DNA from: Betaproteobacteria bacterium
Lineage (GTDB): Bacteria > Pseudomonadota > Gammaproteobacteria > Burkholderiales > Burkholderiaceae_C
Direction: 5' to 3'
Assembly: GCA_009922295.1 (NCBI GenBank)
Contig: RFWA01000090.1
Location: forward strand, 1-8,579
DNA length: 8,579 bases
Positions within the stretch are counted from its first letter, which is position 1. The number at the start of each line of letters is the position of its first letter. Made by a program: the position numbers and the translations under genes. The notes beneath the pieces are model-generated. The model was not told the DNA's origin, ran no database searches, and saw only the letters and a list, made by a program, of their open reading frames with translations. Positions 5,841-8,579 of the stretch are shown piece after piece.

Positions 5841-6770
5841 ATGGATACCTTGATACAGCAGATCATCAACGGTCTGGTGTTGGGCAGCATGTACGCCCTC
5901 GTCGCGCTGGGCTACACCATGGTCTACGGCATCATCAACCTGATCAACTTCGCCCATGGCGAGGTGCTGATGGTCGGCGCCCTGACCAGTTGGACGATCA
6001 TCGGCCTGATGAAAGACGGCATGCCGGGAACGCCGGGCTATGTGATCCTGTTTGTGGCTCTGATCATCGCCTGCGTGGTGGCCGCTGCACTCAATTTTGT
6101 GATTGAAAAAGTGGCTTACAGGCCGCTGCGCAACAGCCCCAAGCTGGCGCCCTTGATCACCGCCATCGGCATGTCGATCCTGCTGCAAACACTGGCCATG
6201 ATCATCTGGAAGCCCAATTACAAGCCTTACCCTTCGCTCTTGCCCAACACGCCATTTAACATTGGCGGCGCCGTGATCACGCCGACCCAAGTGTTGATTT
6301 TGGGCGTGACCGCCGTGTCGCTGGCGGTGCTGATGTGGGTGGTGAACTCGACCCGACTAGGCCGTGCCATGCGCGCGACCGCCGAGAACCCGAGAGTGGC
6401 AGCACTCATGGGTGTCAAGCCCGACATGGTGATCTCGGCTACTTTTCTGATTGGCGCCGTATTGGCCGCCATTGCCGGCGTGATGTGGGCTGCCAACTAC
6501 GGCACGGTTCAGCACACCATGGGCTTTTTGCCGGGCCTCAAGGCCTTCACGGCAGCGGTGTTCGGCGGCATTGGCAATCTGGCTGGCGCCGTGGTGGGGG
6601 GCATTCTGCTGGGCCTCATCGAGTCGATTGGCGCTGGCTACATTGGCGCTCTGACCGGCGGTGTGCTGGGCAGCCATTACTCCGACATCTTTGCCTTTAT
6701 CGTGCTGATCATCGTGCTCACGCTGCGGCCCTCGGGCTTGCTGGGTGAGCGGGTGGCAGACCGGGCCTGA
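5841..6770 (+). CDS. livH: Branched-chain (hydrophobic) amino acid ABC transporter permease LivH
   Basis: LivH is one of the two inner-membrane permeases of the HAAT-type importer for leucine, isoleucine, valine and related compounds. The 309-residue product has about eight hydrophobic segments and opens with the family pattern QQIINGLVLGSMYALVALGYTMVYGIINLINFAHGEVLMVGA (6-47). The cytoplasmic coupling loop, which contacts the ATPases, is GRAMRATAENPRVAALMGV (174-192). The C-terminal AVFGGIGNLAGAVVGGILLGLIES (239-262) and LTLRPSGLLG are typical. GGAG at 5830-5833 precedes the ATG by 7 nt. It lacks the long N-terminal domain of the urea permease UrtB, so urea is unlikely. livM begins 30 nt downstream. 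The substrate is assigned by family only; related systems also carry aromatic acids or amides. Confidence 0.94.
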   Translation: MDTLIQQIINGLVLGSMYALVALGYTMVYGIINLINFAHGEVLMVGALTSWTIIGLMKDGMPGTPGYVILFVALIIACVVAAALNFVIEKVAYRPLRNSPKLAPLITAIGMSILLQTLAMIIWKPNYKPYPSLLPNTPFNIGGAVITPTQVLILGVTAVSLAVLMWVVNSTRLGRAMRATAENPRVAALMGVKPDMVISATFLIGAVLAAIAGVMWAANYGTVQHTMGFLPGLKAFTAAVFGGIGNLAGAVVGGILLGLIESIGAGYIGALTGGVLGSHYSDIFAFIVLIIVLTLRPSGLLGERVADRA

Positions 6771-6800
6771 GCATCGCCACCAACTGACTCAAGGACTGAC

Positions 6801-7889
6801 ATGAAACTGAATCAACGCAATCTGGTGGCGCTGGCGCTGTCGGCTGTGGGCTTGCTGGTGCTGCCTTTGTTGTTGCAAGGCTTTGGCAACGCCTGGGTGC
6901 GTATTGCCGACATGGCCCTGCTGTATGTGCTTCTGGCGTTGGGCCTAAATATTGTGGTCGGCTATGCGGGCCTGCTGGACCTTGGCTATGTGGCCTTTTT
7001 TGCGATTGGCGCTTACATGTACGGGCTGATGGCCTCACCCCATTTGAGTGAGTCCTTTGCTGCAGTGGCCTCTTTGTTTCCCAATGGCCTGCATACACCG
7101 CTATGGATCGTGATCCCGGCGGCGGCGGGCCTTGCCGGAGTTTTTGGCGTATTGCTCGGTGCCCCAACGCTGCGCCTGCGAGGGGACTACCTGGCCATCG
7201 TCACTTTGGGCTTTGGTGAAATCATTCGTGTTTTCTTGAACAACCTGGACCATCCGGTCAACATCACCAACGGCCCCAAGGGTCTGAACCAGATCGATTC
7301 ACTGAGTTTTTTCGGGCTCAGCCTGGGCAAGAGAGTGGACATCTTTGGCTTTGAGCTGGCTTCGGTGTCGCTCTACTACTACCTGTTTTTGGCGCTGGTG
7401 CTGTTCAGTGTGCTGGTCTGTCACCGGCTGGAGCGGTCACGCGTTGGGCGGGCCTGGATGGCCATTCGGGAGGATGAAATTGCGGCCAAGGCCATGGGCA
7501 TCAACACCACCAACATGAAGCTGCTGGCCTTTGGCATGGGCGCGACCTTTGGCGGCGTGTCGGGTGCCATGTTTGCCTCGTTTCAGGGCTTCATCTCGCC
7601 CGAGTCCTTCAGTTTGATGGAGTCGGTGATGATCGTGGCCATGGTGGTGCTGGGCGGCATCGGCCACTTGCCCGGGGTGATTCTGGGCGCGGTGCTGCTG
7701 TCTGCTCTGCCTGAGGTGCTGCGCTACGTGGCCGGACCGTTGCAGGCCATGAGCGGTGGCCGGCTCGATTCGGCGATTCTGCGTCAGTTGCTGATCGCGC
7801 TGGCGATGATCAGCGTGATGCTGTTGCGGCCGCGTGGCCTGTGGCCCGCGCCGGACCACGGCAAGTCCCTGCAAAACACCAAGAGCTGA
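6801..7889 (+). CDS. livM: Branched-chain (hydrophobic) amino acid ABC transporter permease LivM
   Basis: LivM is the partner permease that pairs with LivH in the inner membrane. The 362-residue product has a short cytoplasmic N-terminus, hydrophobic segments throughout, and the family block LGLNIVVGYAGLLDLGYVAFFAIGAYMYG (47-75). LRLRGDYLAIVTLGFGEIIR (124-143) follows, then the LivM loop NGPKGLNQI (157-165). The coupling loop is GRAWMAIREDEIAAKAMGINTTNMKL (216-241). The C-terminus has VVLGGIGHLPGVILGAVLLSALPEVLR and LLRPRGLWP. AAGGA at 6791-6795 precedes the ATG by 5 nt. livG begins 12 nt after the stop codon. Length is within the usual range for single-domain LivM proteins. Confidence 0.94.
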   Translation: MKLNQRNLVALALSAVGLLVLPLLLQGFGNAWVRIADMALLYVLLALGLNIVVGYAGLLDLGYVAFFAIGAYMYGLMASPHLSESFAAVASLFPNGLHTPLWIVIPAAAGLAGVFGVLLGAPTLRLRGDYLAIVTLGFGEIIRVFLNNLDHPVNITNGPKGLNQIDSLSFFGLSLGKRVDIFGFELASVSLYYYLFLALVLFSVLVCHRLERSRVGRAWMAIREDEIAAKAMGINTTNMKLLAFGMGATFGGVSGAMFASFQGFISPESFSLMESVMIVAMVVLGGIGHLPGVILGAVLLSALPEVLRYVAGPLQAMSGGRLDSAILRQLLIALAMISVMLLRPRGLWPAPDHGKSLQNTKS

Positions 7890-7901
7890 CGAGAGCGTAC
7901 C

Positions 7902-8579
7902 ATGACAGACACAGTACTTGAGGTGACCGGTGTTTCCAAGCGCTTCGGTGGGCTGCAGGCCCTCAGCGATGTCGGCATCCGCATTCAGCGCGGGCAGGTG
8001 TATGGCCTGATCGGCCCCAACGGTGCGGGCAAGACCACCTTTTTCAACGTCCTGACCGGCCTGTACACGCCCGACGGCGGTAGCTTTGCGCTGGCCGGTA
8101 AGGCGTACCAACCTACGGCGGTGCATGAAGTGGCCAAAGCTGGCATTGCGCGCACCTTTCAAAATATTCGTCTGTTTGCCGAGATGACCGCGCTGGAGAA
8201 CGTGATGGTGGGCCGCCATATCCGTACCGGGTCGGGCCTGTTGGGTGCCATCTTCCGTACCCCCGGCTTCAAGGCCGAGGAATTGGCTATTGCTTCGCGT
8301 GCGCAGGAGCTGCTGGACTACGTCGGTATTGGTCGGTTTGCTGATTACAAGGCCCGCACCCTGAGCTATGGTGACCAGCGCAGGCTTGAGATTGCGCGCG
8401 CCCTGGCCACCGACCCGCAGCTGATTGCCCTGGATGAGCCAGCCGCCGGTATGAATGCCACCGAAAAAGTGATGCTGCGCGAGTTGATCGACAAAATCCG
8501 CAATGACAACCGCACCATTTTGCTGATCGAGCACGATGTGAAGCTGGTGATGGGCCTGTGCGACCGGGTGACTGTGCTG
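7902..8579 (+). CDS. livG: Branched-chain amino acid ABC transporter ATP-binding protein LivG (3' end outside window)
   Basis: LivG is one of the two cytoplasmic ATPases of the importer. The reading frame stays open to the last base, giving 226 codons of a protein that is usually about 255 residues. All nucleotide-binding motifs are inside the window. They are Walker A GPNGAGKTT (38-46), the Q-loop ARTFQNIRLF with Q87, and the signature LSYGDQ (154-159), which replaces the canonical LSGGQ as is normal for LivG. Walker B LIALDEP has catalytic E179, the D-loop region is AAGMN, and the H-loop is H211 in IEHDV. Only the short C-terminal tail is missing. GAGAG at 7891-7895 lies 6 nt before the ATG. 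It is tightly linked to livM, so livH-livM-livG is one transcription unit, with livF expected next downstream. Confidence 0.95.
   Translation, partial: MTDTVLEVTGVSKRFGGLQALSDVGIRIQRGQVYGLIGPNGAGKTTFFNVLTGLYTPDGGSFALAGKAYQPTAVHEVAKAGIARTFQNIRLFAEMTALENVMVGRHIRTGSGLLGAIFRTPGFKAEELAIASRAQELLDYVGIGRFADYKARTLSYGDQRRLEIARALATDPQLIALDEPAAGMNATEKVMLRELIDKIRNDNRTILLIEHDVKLVMGLCDRVTVL

Noticed and set aside
5753..6106. 117-codon plus-strand frame overlapping the start of livH
   Set aside because: It begins at a TTG without RBS and runs out of frame through livH; its product is Arg/Gln/His-rich, with no sign of a leader peptide.
7437..8534. 365-codon open frame on the minus strand across livM and livG
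   Set aside because: Same reasoning: His/Gln-rich shadow translation of two well-recognised transporter genes.

Overview
The window looks like chromosomal DNA of a GC-rich betaproteobacterium, most likely Burkholderiales (family Comamonadaceae as a guess). The reasons are the ftsK-lolA-rarA backbone, the style of the encoded proteins, GC-rich coding with strong third-position bias, and a short GCTATT/AATAGC palindrome of the kind scattered through Comamonadaceae genomes. No database search was possible, so the taxonomy is an inference.

Layout. (1) 1-2069 (+): the 3' part of ftsK (DNA translocase), cut by the window edge, overlaps lolA (periplasmic lipoprotein chaperone) by 4 nt. (2) 2063-4289: a three-gene block. 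Two genes on the minus strand encode an NTF2/SnoaL-like protein and an AhpD/CMD-like protein with a CxxC pair. Divergent from them, on the plus strand, is a DapA/N-acetylneuraminate-lyase superfamily enzyme. The 115-nt intergenic region between the divergent genes carries candidate promoters for both directions. (3) 4334-5623 (+): rarA/mgsA, a replication-associated AAA+ ATPase. (4) 5624-5840: a 217-nt spacer with a candidate -10 box and an imperfect inverted repeat. (5) 5841-8579 (+): livH, livM and the first 226 codons of livG, which form the membrane and first ATPase parts of a branched-chain (hydrophobic) amino acid ABC importer.

How the genes relate. ftsK, lolA and rarA sit next to one another in many gamma- and betaproteobacteria. 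Here the accessory block separates lolA from rarA, which is the main point of interest in the window. The block's enzymes are recognisable only at superfamily level, and two of them have active-site motifs that depart from the best-studied members. They may form a small catabolic or detoxification unit, but the substrate cannot be read from the sequence. The liv genes are a closely spaced operon that probably continues beyond the window.

I found no rRNA, tRNA, CRISPR array, insertion sequence, transposase, phage gene or convincing rho-independent terminator. Most of the window is ordinary housekeeping and transport DNA, and I do not see a clearly new system.
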